Notes: generated by a model from the sequence alone, not told the origin. 17,443 nt of DNA from JAZLIL01 sp045617405 (GCA_045617405.1 JAZLIL010000165.1:1-17443); one strand, 5' to 3'. Counted from the stretch's first letter, positions 6,800 to 15,621 are shown. Made by a program: numbers and translations.

Positions 6800-8257
6800 T
6801 GCTTTTTTCGTTCTGACCTTACCCTGCCAGCTTCCTCTGTAGAAGAGAATCAGCATCGGGAAAAGTTCAAGTCTTCCTGCGAGCATGTCAAACATGAGAA
6901 CAATCTTTGAAAGAATCGAATACGATCCGAAATTTCCCGCAGGTCCGACAACCTCAAGTCCGGGACCGATGTTGTTAAGTGTGGCAATTACCGCTGTCAT
7001 GTTTGTTGTAAATGAGAAATTGTCCACCGAAATGATAATCACCGACATAATCAGGATAAACACGTATACCACGAAGAAAACATTTGTCTGTCTGATGACC
7101 TCCTCGGATACGATTGCACCATCCATGTGAATCTTCTTGACTGCACGCGGATGAATCAGCATCTGTATCTCACGCTTGACTGACTTTAACGCCATCAGGA
7201 GCCGGCTGACCTTCACGCCGCCGCCCGTACTGCCGGCACATGCGCCTGAAAACATTAGAAAGACGATAATAGTCTTTGAAAACGACGGCCACAGATTGAA
7301 ATCCGTTGTTGAATAGCCGGTCGTTGTAATAATCGAACCTACCGTAAACGCAGCATGTCTGAATGTTTCCTCGACAGTACCGTACAATCCGAGACAGTTT
7401 ACGGTAATACCGGCAATCGCAAGAACAATGATGATGAAGTAGAATTTCACCTCTGAAAGCTTCAGGACATCCTTAAACCTTTTCCTGATAATCAGAAAGT
7501 ATGCAGCGTAATTGACACCGCTTAAGATCATGAAAATCGTAATGATGTACTGCTGTGCCGCAGTGTAATCGGCAAGTCCCGAATTTCTGATTGCAAATCC
7601 ACCGGTGCCGGTCGTTCCGAAGCTGAGTGTCAGCGCATCAAAAACAGGCATCTTAAAGATGATGAGCAAAACGATTTCCACTGCAGTAATAACGATGTAG
7701 ATTCCGTAGAGAATCTTCGCCGTGTCCTTAACCTTCGGGACAAACTTGTCAACCGACGGCCCGGGGCTCTCGGCCTTCATGAGATTCATTGTGTGACCGC
7801 CAAAAAGCGGAAGGATAGCCATAATAAAGACAAACACACCCATTCCGCCGACCCAGTGTGAAAAGCTTCGCCACATGAGTGCCGCATGACTCAGTGGTTC
7901 CACCTCAGAGAGGATGCTTGCTCCGGTCGTCGTAAGACCGGAAATAATCTCAAAGAGCGCATCGACGTAGTTCGGTATGTCGCCTGAGATAACAAAGGGT
8001 GCAGCTCCGAAAGCACTCATGATAATCCATCCGAGTGCAACGACAAAAAAGCCTTCACGAAGGTAGAGTGTGGAACTCCTCGGTTTCTTAATGACAAGGA
8101 TCCGCCCGACAATCAGACATGCCGCCGCCGTAATCAGGAAAGCCTCGGCTGCCCCGCCTTCCCTGTACACAAGTCCCGTTATCATTGGAACACACAGGAA
8201 AAGGCTCTCAAACTGCAGAATCCAGCCTATTATATAAAAAATCAGATGAAAATTCAT
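6797..8257 (-). CDS. trkH: Potassium uptake channel subunit TrkH
   Basis: This is the 486-residue membrane pore of the Trk/Ktr potassium uptake system. The four selectivity-filter loops can be read: LTTTGAS (108-114), GTTGTGGFA (214-222), ITTTGYST (310-317) and NNIGPGL (428-434). The family ending LAGRLELFPMLILF (459-472) is intact and hydrophobic helices alternate throughout. The start at 8257 follows GGAGG (8262-8266) with a 4-nt spacer. It lies 12 nt behind trkA on the same strand, so the two are surely cotranscribed and their products form the gated complex in which TrkA controls the pore. A degenerate repeat array begins at its stop codon. The substrate-filter glycines favour K+ as the main ion. 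Confidence 0.95.
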   Translation of the reverse strand: MNFHLIFYIIGWILQFESLFLCVPMITGLVYREGGAAEAFLITAAACLIVGRILVIKKPRSSTLYLREGFFVVALGWIIMSAFGAAPFVISGDIPNYVDALFEIISGLTTTGASILSEVEPLSHAALMWRSFSHWVGGMGVFVFIMAILPLFGGHTMNLMKAESPGPSVDKFVPKVKDTAKILYGIYIVITAVEIVLLIIFKMPVFDALTLSFGTTGTGGFAIRNSGLADYTAAQQYIITIFMILSGVNYAAYFLIIRKRFKDVLKLSEVKFYFIIIVLAIAGITVNCLGLYGTVEETFRHAAFTVGSIITTTGYSTTDFNLWPSFSKTIIVFLMFSGACAGSTGGGVKVSRLLMALKSVKREIQMLIHPRAVKKIHMDGAIVSEEVIRQTNVFFVVYVFILIMSVIIISVDNFSFTTNMTAVIATLNNIGPGLEVVGPAGNFGSYSILSKIVLMFDMLAGRLELFPMLILFYRGSWQGKVRTKKA

Positions 8258-8269
8258 AATCCCTCCAAA

Positions 8270-9628
8270 TCAGGCATCAATGATGTCATCGATGTCGTAG
8301 AGACGTCCGTTTGTCTCAACAACCACCACTCTGTCGCCTGCCCTGATTTCATCAAGTCCGCCGGGAATGATGACCTGATTTCCGCGGCTGATGCAGCAGA
8401 TGATGGTATTGTGCTTTCTCCTCATCTGTCCGAGGGGGATTCCGATTACCTTTGCCCCCTCATGAACAACAAAACCAAGTGCCTCTGCCTTTCCGTCAGC
8501 GAGTTTTCTGAGCATTTCAATGTTGTTGCCCATCGTGTCCGCCATTGACCTGACACTTCTAATGATGATGTCGGTCACAATCCTGTTCGGGTAGATTATT
8601 GTATCGAGGTCGAGCTTTGAAATAACCTCGTTGAAATTAAACCTGTTGACCTTTGTTACGGTCTTGATAACATCGCGCTCTCTTGCAAAAAGCGAAAGCA
8701 TGATGTTCTCTTCGTCGATGTTCGTGAGCGCCGCAAAGCCGTTTACCGCATCGATACCCTCTTCCGTGAGCATAGTCTTATCAGTTCCGTCACCGCAGAT
8801 GATGTCCGCTTCGGGAAGAAGCTCACAAAGCTTCTCGCATTTACCCTTGTCGCGTTCGATAATCCTCACCCTGATTCCGGCGTTAACAAGCTTCTTCGCA
8901 AGGTAGTACCCGATTCTTCCGCCGCCGACAATCATGGTGTCCGTCACACGCTTTCGCTCGGGATCGCACTTGCGCAGGAAGGCGTCCACCTCGCCGGGTG
9001 TTCCGGCGACGGAAATGATGTCATTTACCTCAATCGTGGAATCACCGTCGGGGATAAAGACCTCGTCTCCCCTCTTGATAAGGCTCAAAAGGATGTTATT
9101 TTTAAACTTGGGCTTCATATCCCTAAGCTTCATCCCGACAAGTGCAAAATCCTCGGTTACCCGCGTTGACACGAGCTGAACCTTGCCGCTTGCAAAAACA
9201 TCGATGTTTGTGGCATAAGGGAAACGAAGCACTCTTTCGACCTCGCATGCCGCCGTGTAATCGGGATTCAGGATAATCGCGATATCAAGCTCCTTCATGA
9301 AGAAATCCGTCTCGTCAAGATAGACGGGATTCCTCACGCGCGCAACGGTATGGCAGTTTCCGGTCTTCTTTGCAATGACGCAGCAAAGAAGATTCGTCTC
9401 ATCCGAATCCATTACCGCACAAAGAAGATCTGCCTTCTCAATCCCCGCCTCAAGAAGTGTGTTGTAACTCGAACCGTCGCCGACAATGCCCATTACGTCG
9501 CAATTGTCAGTCACCTTTTTAACTGTAAGCGGGTCTCTGTCAACGACCACAATATCATGTTCCTCACTGCTTAACTGCTCAACAATCGCAAATCCGATCT
9601 TTCCGCAGCCAACTATGATAATCTGCAT
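8270..9628 (-). CDS. trkA: Trk potassium uptake regulatory subunit TrkA
   Basis: This is a 452-residue cytoplasmic gating protein of the Trk system with the classical doubled architecture. RCK-N 1 has the Rossmann motif GCGKIG (7-12) and acidic D30. TrkA-C 1 lies at roughly 143-220. RCK-N 2 has GGGRIG (235-240) and acidic E258. TrkA-C 2 lies at roughly 370-450. The family binds NAD(H) or ATP/ADP in these pockets and opens or closes TrkH. The doubled form marks it as TrkA rather than the half-length KtrA/KtrC. The start at 9628 follows GGAGG (9636-9640) with a 7-nt spacer. It sits between the amidase gene (18 nt upstream) and trkH (12 nt downstream), the centre of a compact three-gene operon. 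Confidence 0.96.
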   Translation of the reverse strand: MQIIIVGCGKIGFAIVEQLSSEEHDIVVVDRDPLTVKKVTDNCDVMGIVGDGSSYNTLLEAGIEKADLLCAVMDSDETNLLCCVIAKKTGNCHTVARVRNPVYLDETDFFMKELDIAIILNPDYTAACEVERVLRFPYATNIDVFASGKVQLVSTRVTEDFALVGMKLRDMKPKFKNNILLSLIKRGDEVFIPDGDSTIEVNDIISVAGTPGEVDAFLRKCDPERKRVTDTMIVGGGRIGYYLAKKLVNAGIRVRIIERDKGKCEKLCELLPEADIICGDGTDKTMLTEEGIDAVNGFAALTNIDEENIMLSLFARERDVIKTVTKVNRFNFNEVISKLDLDTIIYPNRIVTDIIIRSVRSMADTMGNNIEMLRKLADGKAEALGFVVHEGAKVIGIPLGQMRRKHNTIICCISRGNQVIIPGGLDEIRAGDRVVVVETNGRLYDIDDIIDA

Positions 9629-9646
9629 ATAAACGCCTCCCCAACA

Positions 9647-10495
9647 TCATTCGGAAATCTCACTGCAGTATCCGAGTATACCCTGTGTGATTGCTTCCGC
9701 AAGCCTTTCCTTTGCTTCATCAGACTCCATGAATTCTCTGTCAGATTCGTTATCGATAAAGCAGTTCTCCACGATGACACCGACAATCCCCATGTCCGAT
9801 GAATGACGGCAGATTGCGTAGTAATCCAGCGGCTTTCCCTCGTCATCTTTCATGTCGTTTGAATCCCTCGTCAAAACGCCGCGGTTTTCAAGTCCGAGCC
9901 CGCTGATTTTCCCGATGACAGACTCACCAAGCTTGCTTGCCCTGCCGTGAAGCTCCTTCCTGTTTGTCACATAGACATAGGTCCCTCTTGCACTGTGGTC
10001 ATCGGAAGCATTGAAATGAAGGCTTACAAGCATGTCCGCCTTATTCTCCTTCGCAAATTCGCAGCGCTTTTTCAAGTCATCGGCAAGCTCCTTATCGATT
10101 TCGACGTCACGTTCCCTTGTCAAAAGAACCTTCACGTTCTCTGTCTTTGACAGCTTGTCAAAGACGAATTTCGCAAGCTTCAGTGTCTCGTCCTTCTCGA
10201 CAAGACCGCCGCTTTCCGCACCGCCAAACTTCCCGCCGTGACCCGGATCGATCACCACGGTAAATTCACGTTCAAGCTCGATTTTCACAGGTTCTTCTTC
10301 CCGTTCTTCATTTGGTACAACCTCGGGCTTCTTAGCTTCCTCTTCCTGTTTCTTTAATTCTTCCGCCTGTGCCTTCTTGGCCGATTTCTCCTTCCACGAT
10401 TCAGGCACAGGTTTTCCTGCCTTTGTGCACGACGTCATCATCACAACAGCCGCAAACAAAAGGCAAATCATCATCAGTTTTTTCACTCCGGTCAC
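9647..10495 (-). CDS. Lipoprotein N-acetylmuramoyl-L-alanine amidase (Amidase_3)
   Basis: This is a 282-residue zinc amidase that cleaves the bond between MurNAc and L-alanine in peptidoglycan. An N-terminal lipoprotein signal (VKKLMMICLLFAAVVMMTSC) puts C23 at the lipobox, so it is probably anchored on the outer face of the membrane. A charged Lys/Glu-rich tether (about 30-75) leads to the catalytic domain. Zinc ligands are H87 in IDPGHGG, E100 in LVEKDE and H160 in SLHFNAS. The catalytic glutamate is E243 in VIVENCFIDN. The start is a GTG and uncertain: 10495 follows a distant GAGGGGG, while 10486 (also GTG) gives a neater signal peptide but a poor site. A strong AAAGGAGGAAAG lies further upstream without a start codon at the right distance. 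It is the first gene of the trkA-trkH operon. Confidence 0.9.
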   Translation of the reverse strand: MTGVKKLMMICLLFAAVVMMTSCTKAGKPVPESWKEKSAKKAQAEELKKQEEEAKKPEVVPNEEREEEPVKIELEREFTVVIDPGHGGKFGGAESGGLVEKDETLKLAKFVFDKLSKTENVKVLLTRERDVEIDKELADDLKKRCEFAKENKADMLVSLHFNASDDHSARGTYVYVTNRKELHGRASKLGESVIGKISGLGLENRGVLTRDSNDMKDDEGKPLDYYAICRHSSDMGIVGVIVENCFIDNESDREFMESDEAKERLAEAITQGILGYCSEISE

Positions 10496-10601
10496 GCAGA
10501 CGCATCCCCCTCGGTTACAGTCTGCTTTCCTCCTTTATGTGCGCATTTTGCTTACTAAATCCGCGTTCTTATAAATACATACTTCCACGCTCATTACCTT
10601 C

Positions 10602-10629
10602 ATTATACTATTTCCGTCCGACTTTACAA
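10602..10629 (-). promoter_or_regulatory. Sigma-A promoter of the amidase-trkA-trkH operon
   Basis: On the minus strand: -35 TTGTAA (10624-10629), a 16-nt spacer and a perfect -10 TATAAT (10602-10607). The leader to the GTG start is about 100 nt and contains the unused ribosome-binding-like AAAGGAGGAAAG (10525-10536). No promoter of similar quality is seen in front of trkA or trkH. Together with the galE promoter, this explains the 344-bp gap 10496-10839. Confidence 0.75.
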
Positions 10630-10744
10630 CCGGGCTTTTTCAGATGGGGCTTCACCATGCGATCCCTGCCTGTCATATGAATGCTTGGCAGACCATTCCG
10701 ACGACCGGCCAAAATCCACGGAGCGAAACGTTTCATCTTTCCTC

Positions 10745-10773
10745 TTGCAATGACGTACAACCTGTACTATACT
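10745..10773 (+). promoter_or_regulatory. Promoter of galE with an inverted repeat in the spacer
   Basis: The -35 is TTGCAA (10745-10750), the spacer 17 nt and the -10 TATACT (10768-10773). The spacer ends with GTACA-acc-TGTAC (10755-10767), a 13-bp inverted repeat that would place a bound dimer directly over the promoter. Whether it is an operator is not established. Confidence 0.65.
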
Positions 10774-10839
10774 CTTTTTGAAGTTAAAGCGCGATACACT
10801 CACTTATTCGCGCGCCATCAACACTTTGGAGGTTTTCAT

Positions 10840-11853
10840 ATGAAAGTACTTGTAACAGGCGGAGCAGGCTACATCGGTTCCCACATCTGCCTTGAACTCT
10901 TAAACGCAGGACACGAGGTCGTTGTCATCGACAACCTCAGCAACTCAAGTCTTGTCTCAACAGAGCGGGTAAAGAAGCTCGCAGGGAAAGACTTCAAGGT
11001 CTGTGTTTTTGATCTTTGCGACAAAAAGCGCACCCTTGAAACACTAGAAGCTGAGAAATGCGACGCCGTAATCCACATGGCAGGTCTTAAGGCGGTCGGC
11101 GAATCAGTCTCTAAGCCTCTTGAGTACTACGAAAACAACCTCAACTCAACCTTCAGCCTGATTGAGGCCATGAAGGCAACAGGATGTAAAAACATCATCT
11201 TCTCCTCTTCAGCAACAGTCTACGGAATGCCGGAGAAATGCCCTGTTTCCGAAGAATCTCCTCTGTCAACGCTCAGTCCCTACGGTGCAACAAAGCTCTT
11301 CATTGAAAGAATTCTTGAGGACTTCAGAAATGCCAATCCCGATTTTACTGTCGTTGCTCTTCGCTACTTTAACCCGATCGGTGCCCACGAGAGCGGCGAA
11401 ATCGGTGAGGATCCCGCAGGTATCCCAAACAATCTTGTTCCCTACGTATCGCAGGTTGCAGTCGGCAAGCTCGAATGTTTAAGTGTCTTTGGAAACGATT
11501 ACCCTACCCCCGACGGCACATGTCTTCGTGACTATATCCATGTTGTCGATCTCGCGCTCGGACACATCGCAGCCCTTAAGAAGTGCGGCGAACCGGGATT
11601 TTTCATCTACAACCTCGGCACAGGCAACGGAATCTCCGTTCTCGACATCGTCAACACCTTTGAGAAGGTTTCGGGAGTAAAGCTCAACTACAGAATTGCA
11701 AGCCGCCGTGCAGGTGATGCCCCTGCCGTTTTCGCAGATGCATCAAAGGCAGAGCGTGAGCTCTCCTTCAAGACGAAATTCACGCTTGAGGACATGCTTC
11801 GAAGTGCCTGGAACTGGCAGCGCAAGAACCCGGACGGCTACCCGGAGGAATAG
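10840..11853 (+). CDS. galE: UDP-glucose 4-epimerase
   Basis: This is a 337-residue NAD-dependent epimerase of the extended short-chain dehydrogenase family. It interconverts UDP-glucose and UDP-galactose in the Leloir pathway and supplies sugars for surface polysaccharide. The Rossmann motif is GGAGYIG (7-13), the SSSATVYG strand lies at 122-129, and the catalytic pair is Y148 and K152 in SPYGATK. RYFNPIGAHESG and GDYPTPDGTxxRDYIHV-type segments are typical of GalE, although this protein reads GNDYPTPDGTCLRDYIHV. The length equals the family norm. The start at 10840 has GGAGG (10828-10832) with a 7-nt spacer; the frame is open further upstream but overlaps the promoter. It is monocistronic, divergent from the amidase operon and convergent with mecA. 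Epimerisation of the N-acetyl sugars cannot be excluded. Confidence 0.96.
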   Translation: MKVLVTGGAGYIGSHICLELLNAGHEVVVIDNLSNSSLVSTERVKKLAGKDFKVCVFDLCDKKRTLETLEAEKCDAVIHMAGLKAVGESVSKPLEYYENNLNSTFSLIEAMKATGCKNIIFSSSATVYGMPEKCPVSEESPLSTLSPYGATKLFIERILEDFRNANPDFTVVALRYFNPIGAHESGEIGEDPAGIPNNLVPYVSQVAVGKLECLSVFGNDYPTPDGTCLRDYIHVVDLALGHIAALKKCGEPGFFIYNLGTGNGISVLDIVNTFEKVSGVKLNYRIASRRAGDAPAVFADASKAERELSFKTKFTLEDMLRSAWNWQRKNPDGYPEE

Positions 11854-11864
11854 AACAGGAATAT

Positions 11865-11894
11865 AAAGGGAAGGCGCTCTCACGCCTTCCCTTT
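11865..11894. terminator. Hairpin terminator between convergent galE and mecA
   Basis: A perfect 12-bp stem, AAAGGGAAGGCG (11865-11876) with CGCCTTCCCTTT (11883-11894) and a 6-nt loop, lies 12 bp after the galE stop and 4 bp beyond the mecA stop. The T-run after the stem is short on both strands, but position and stem strength favour a shared terminator. Confidence 0.8.
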
Positions 11895-11897
11895 CTT

Positions 11898-12554
11898 CTA
11901 CAGTTTTGATAAAACAAACGCTGCCTTTTTTCCGACAAGCACTTCACTGTGCTCCTCAAGGAATCCCGGATCAACACTGAACGTTACCCTCTCGCCAAAC
12001 TCACCTATCTTTGCACAGCATGTCACAAACTGCTTTGCCGAAAGCCTTCCCTTATCGGCTGTAAAGTAAAACTTCCCGTCGCTGCCCTTTAACAGACGGC
12101 TCTTCAGCTTTTCCTCATTGACTGCCTCTGCCATTACGCAAACGTCATCAAGAGTCTCAAACCTGAATATTTCCGTTACAAGCTTCGTAATCGACTTTCC
12201 GGTTTTTTCATCCTGCCCGATATCAAGTGATGAATCATCAAGACCCGGCTGATCTGCATTATCGGGCTTCAATTCCTTTACTGCATTCAGCATGTTGAGA
12301 AAGCTCCTCTCAGGATCGTTCGTCAGAATAATCGACAGTGAATTTTGCGAGAGCGGCACAATCTGCATGGCCACCATCCCGGTCTTCGACTCATAGCCGA
12401 ATTCCTCATGCGCCTGCTCCAATATCATCTCAAGAACCTCCTGGGTCTTCTCCCTGTTATCAAAGAAATCCTCGAGATGCAGGTCATTTTCACGCAAGTC
12501 ATCAGCCGTCAGGATACATCTGATTGTATTTTCATTGATCTTCGAAATCTTCAT
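11898..12554 (-). CDS. mecA: MecA-family adaptor protein
   Basis: This 218-residue protein resembles MecA, the adaptor that delivers substrates to the ClpC/ClpP protease and helps ClpC assemble into its active hexamer. The N-terminal opening MKISKINENTIRCILTADDL and the segment around HLEDFFDNREKTQEVLEMIL match the substrate-binding domain. The C-terminal half, from FRFETLDDVCVMAEAV through KFYFTADKGR to the EFGE and EHSEVLVGKKA stretches, matches the ClpC-binding domain. A variable linker rich in Asp/Ser joins them (about 95-130). The ribosome binding site is weak (AAAGG). The gene follows the zinc-ribbon/TIR-like protein by 61 nt with no clear terminator between, so cotranscription is possible. 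Target proteins here are unknown. Confidence 0.85.
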   Translation of the reverse strand: MKISKINENTIRCILTADDLRENDLHLEDFFDNREKTQEVLEMILEQAHEEFGYESKTGMVAMQIVPLSQNSLSIILTNDPERSFLNMLNAVKELKPDNADQPGLDDSSLDIGQDEKTGKSITKLVTEIFRFETLDDVCVMAEAVNEEKLKSRLLKGSDGKFYFTADKGRLSAKQFVTCCAKIGEFGERVTFSVDPGFLEEHSEVLVGKKAAFVLSKL

Positions 12555-12615
12555 AAAACGCCTTTCGCACCGAATTACACCATAAGCACTTGTGCCCGCC
12601 TGCCGGCAAAATCAA

Positions 12616-15600
12616 TCATCCGACGTACTTAAGCACATCCGCAGGTCCCTTCAGAAGTTCCTCCGGGATTGTTCTTTCCAGCGAATACCTTTCATTGAGT
12701 CTTTCAATTGCCTCGCCCGACTCCTCGGCGATTGTCCTCCTGAGGCTCACACACTCTGCCTCAAGTGTCTTAATCGATGATGCTGTCGAAGCTGCACCGA
12801 TCTTGATTACAAGCTTCACAACAATCAGGAGAAGCAGCAGCGCATCTATTCCGACTAGGGCATAGACGGCAATCGTGAGTATCTGATCATCAATCCTGAT
12901 CATATCAAACAGCCACGACAGATCGACAAACCTGCTGACAATATCAAACCCGAAAACGCGTTCTGCAAACGGGAAGGTGATAATTGTCAGAAGAACAAAG
13001 AGCAGCACGGGGAATGCACCGATCTTCGAGTTTCTCGTCGCCTTGCAATACTTCTTCACCTGCTCCTGTCTCAGCGAATCCTTTGCACGAAGACCTGCAA
13101 TGCTTGAATTCATCCTCTCTGTAAGACCTTCGAAGCAGACACCGTTTCTGATTGCTGAAATAATATCACAGAAATCGCGTCTGTAGGAAGCGGCAGACAA
13201 CTGGTCAGGACCTGCCGCCTCAAGCTTTCCGCGACAAAGCGATGCAATGTTGGCAAAGTGCTTGTTCTCTTCCTTGGATCCGCATCTTGACGCCATTCTG
13301 AAATCATACTCGTCCTCAAGCTTCTCGATGGGAAGCATTGAGAGTTCATCGTCATCAACCACCCTCAAATCAGCCATCAGTCTGCCCCAGTAAGCACTGC
13401 TGTTTGTCCTGTCAATGCCGATGGAAGCGCTGAAGCTGTCAAATGCATCCTCAAATCTCCTGACACCTAGCATTTCATATCCCTCGATGATGTACTTCTG
13501 ATACTCGGGAATATCAACTGCGGGCGCCGCTTCGTGTTCCTCTTCATTCGTTCCGAGAACTTCGCCGATTTCATCGTCACTGTCATCAGTCAAAGCAACA
13601 CCTGCCGGATTGTCACCCTCCTCAGGCTCTTTCCCGTCCTCACCGGCATCATCATAGTAAATGCTCTGATCCATAAGAACCGGAGCCTCGATAACAAGCT
13701 TTGTGTCATCGTCGGCAATGTCCGACTTACCGACCTGAGAAACGGGTGCTGTCTCCTGAGCCTGTTCCTCAGTCATTTCCGAATAGTATCCGTTTTCGTC
13801 CGCCTGATAGTTCTGATAGCTTCCGTCCTGGTCATCCGCGTCCTCAAGTGCTGAACCGGTAAACCCGCTTCCGGCTTCATCCCCGGTATCTTCTTCCGAA
13901 TCAGACTCTGTTTCAAGGAACATCCTGTTAAGTCTCTCGAAACGCTCCTCGCGTGTCTCCGCAGGTTCCCCGGGCTCCTCATCAACATCAAAGGCTCCGT
14001 CAGCGAAGCTCTGTCCGAATGAGCTTTCTGCTGCCCTTGCTCCGGCTGCCGACTCGTCAAAGTCATCGTTTCTGAAATCCTCGTCATACGCACCGCCTGC
14101 AAATGCCTGAGGTCCTGTACAGCCTGCTGCGCTGTCATCGTAGGCTGAAGCTTCTTCCGCAAAGCTGCTTCCGTAGATCTGAGTGCCGAAGCTTCCGTAG
14201 TTTTGCTTATAATACTCTTCGTCACTCAGATACTCTTCCTGCACATCCGTTAATTCTTCTGCCACGTAATCGGGGCTTCCGTACTCAGGACCTGTATAAG
14301 GTGTATCAAAAGGAGACTCATAGGGAGCCTCGTAACTCTCTTCCATATAAGCCGGCGTATACTCTTCCTCAGGCTCAGAAACCTCCTTCTGTCCGAAGAA
14401 CAAGGTATCAGCTGCCACGCCGCCGGTAAAGCCTGCGCTCACGTTTGCTGCCATGCTGTCTGCAAAGCCTGCGCCCGCGCCTGATGCCATGCTGTCTGCA
14501 AAGCCTGCTGCCGCACTTTTGCCGGCTGCCATCCGGGCTGCTGCCTTTGCGAAAATGTCCATTGCGCCATGCCCGACATCGATGTCTTTTCCGGCTGTTT
14601 CGGGATTGTACCAGCCTGTAAACGGAGCCTCCGCCTTGGCCACTGCGGCACCGGCATCAAACCCGGCCACAAAACTGTCAGCCCTTGCGGATGACTGCAC
14701 TCCGTACAGCCTTGTCATGTCATTTGCCGTCAGTCCTATTGTCTCTGCTGAAAAAGTCTCGCTTACACCGCCGAAAAGGTTTTCATATTCCCCGGGAATA
14801 TCAAGATCAATCACCCTCGCACCCCTCATCTCGGGCGGCATTGCGGGCTTGCCGCATCCGCTTAGCAAAATCACGAGATTTCTCGCGGGATGCTTCCTTA
14901 CAAAGCGTGCGCACTCTCTTCTGATTCTTTCGGCTGCAAGCTGTGAAGGTCTTGTAATTACCACATACATGGTGGTCGCTGTCATGAGCGCGCCGTAAAT
15001 CAAAGGCGCATAATCCTCCTTTGCAAGACCGACGAAGGACTCCCTCGGATAGAAAACATTCTGTCCCTTTTCAACAGTCAGACGCCTGTACAGATCACCT
15101 GCGATCTCCTGGTTGTGGTTCTTTGCACCTGAACGGCTCGAAACTGCGCTGATGTAGGAATCGTAAGGGCGAAGCCTCTCCGCCTCACACTTCAACTCCA
15201 TCTGGCAGCTGTCGATGTCCATCGCATACTCCACATAGAGTTCACGCTGAGAGATCGGCATGTGTTCGATTGCATTCAGGTAGTTGGGATTTTCATATAA
15301 AGAGCCGTCCACAACACGATAGCACATCGGATGGTATCGTCTGAAACGGTCACTGTAGTAGGATACGCAGTAATCGCACAGTACGAGCCCCCAATAGGCC
15401 ATTGCATCATCGGGATTGTTTGAAATGATCTTTCTGTAAATCTCGGCCGCTCCGCTGAAATCAAGCTTTTCTGCGCGAAGCTTTGCCGCCTCATAAAACA
15501 GATCGCTCTGTGCTCCGAAATGAACCTGCTCATTTCCGCATTCAGGACAGACTGCTACTCCGTCATCCTCCATCTGCATAAGCGAATCGCACATAAAACA

Positions 15601-15621
15601 TCTGTAGATCTCTTCTTCCAT
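12616..15621 (-). CDS. Zinc-ribbon, TPR-like, degenerate TIR-like membrane protein
   Basis: This is a 1001-residue multidomain protein. A zinc ribbon has C8/C11 and C25/C28. A TPR-like helical segment (about 40-85) includes YRKIISNNPDDAMAYWGL. Residues 153-290 resemble the TIR domains attached to zinc ribbons in many Firmicutes: YDSYIS stands for the usual YDVFIS, followed by DLYRRLTVEKGQNVFYPRES, YAPLIYGAL and a hydrophobic VVITRP strand. The family's usual glutamate in YEPxIxxAL is A205 here, so NAD-cleaving activity is doubtful. A Gly/Ala repeat (372-407) and a long acidic, Tyr/Ser-rich linker (about 412-700) follow. A second TPR-like segment (705-750) and two transmembrane helices (about 867-886 and 913-941) come next. 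The start at 15621 is set by GGAGG; an in-frame TTG at 15633 overlaps that site. The function is unknown; signalling or scaffold roles are guesses. Confidence 0.8.
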   Translation of the reverse strand: MEEEIYRCFMCDSLMQMEDDGVAVCPECGNEQVHFGAQSDLFYEAAKLRAEKLDFSGAAEIYRKIISNNPDDAMAYWGLVLCDYCVSYYSDRFRRYHPMCYRVVDGSLYENPNYLNAIEHMPISQRELYVEYAMDIDSCQMELKCEAERLRPYDSYISAVSSRSGAKNHNQEIAGDLYRRLTVEKGQNVFYPRESFVGLAKEDYAPLIYGALMTATTMYVVITRPSQLAAERIRRECARFVRKHPARNLVILLSGCGKPAMPPEMRGARVIDLDIPGEYENLFGGVSETFSAETIGLTANDMTRLYGVQSSARADSFVAGFDAGAAVAKAEAPFTGWYNPETAGKDIDVGHGAMDIFAKAAARMAAGKSAAAGFADSMASGAGAGFADSMAANVSAGFTGGVAADTLFFGQKEVSEPEEEYTPAYMEESYEAPYESPFDTPYTGPEYGSPDYVAEELTDVQEEYLSDEEYYKQNYGSFGTQIYGSSFAEEASAYDDSAAGCTGPQAFAGGAYDEDFRNDDFDESAAGARAAESSFGQSFADGAFDVDEEPGEPAETREERFERLNRMFLETESDSEEDTGDEAGSGFTGSALEDADDQDGSYQNYQADENGYYSEMTEEQAQETAPVSQVGKSDIADDDTKLVIEAPVLMDQSIYYDDAGEDGKEPEEGDNPAGVALTDDSDDEIGEVLGTNEEEHEAAPAVDIPEYQKYIIEGYEMLGVRRFEDAFDSFSASIGIDRTNSSAYWGRLMADLRVVDDDELSMLPIEKLEDEYDFRMASRCGSKEENKHFANIASLCRGKLEAAGPDQLSAASYRRDFCDIISAIRNGVCFEGLTERMNSSIAGLRAKDSLRQEQVKKYCKATRNSKIGAFPVLLFVLLTIITFPFAERVFGFDIVSRFVDLSWLFDMIRIDDQILTIAVYALVGIDALLLLLIVVKLVIKIGAASTASSIKTLEAECVSLRRTIAEESGEAIERLNERYSLERTIPEELLKGPADVLKYVG
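14401..14508 (-). repeat. Three 12-residue Gly/Ala repeats inside the TIR-like protein
   Basis: Residues 372-383, 384-395 and 396-407 are AGFADSMASGAG, AGFADSMAANVS and AGFTGGVAADTL, a 36-bp coding repeat. The first two share a 23-bp identical DNA stretch (14486-14508 and 14450-14472). The repeat sits in the linker just after the TIR-like domain. Confidence 0.85.

Noticed and set aside
14453..14998. 181-residue plus-strand Ala/Pro/Ser-rich open frame
   Set aside because: It is a mirror of the Gly/Ala coding repeat and TIR-like region on the minus strand, without its own start signals.
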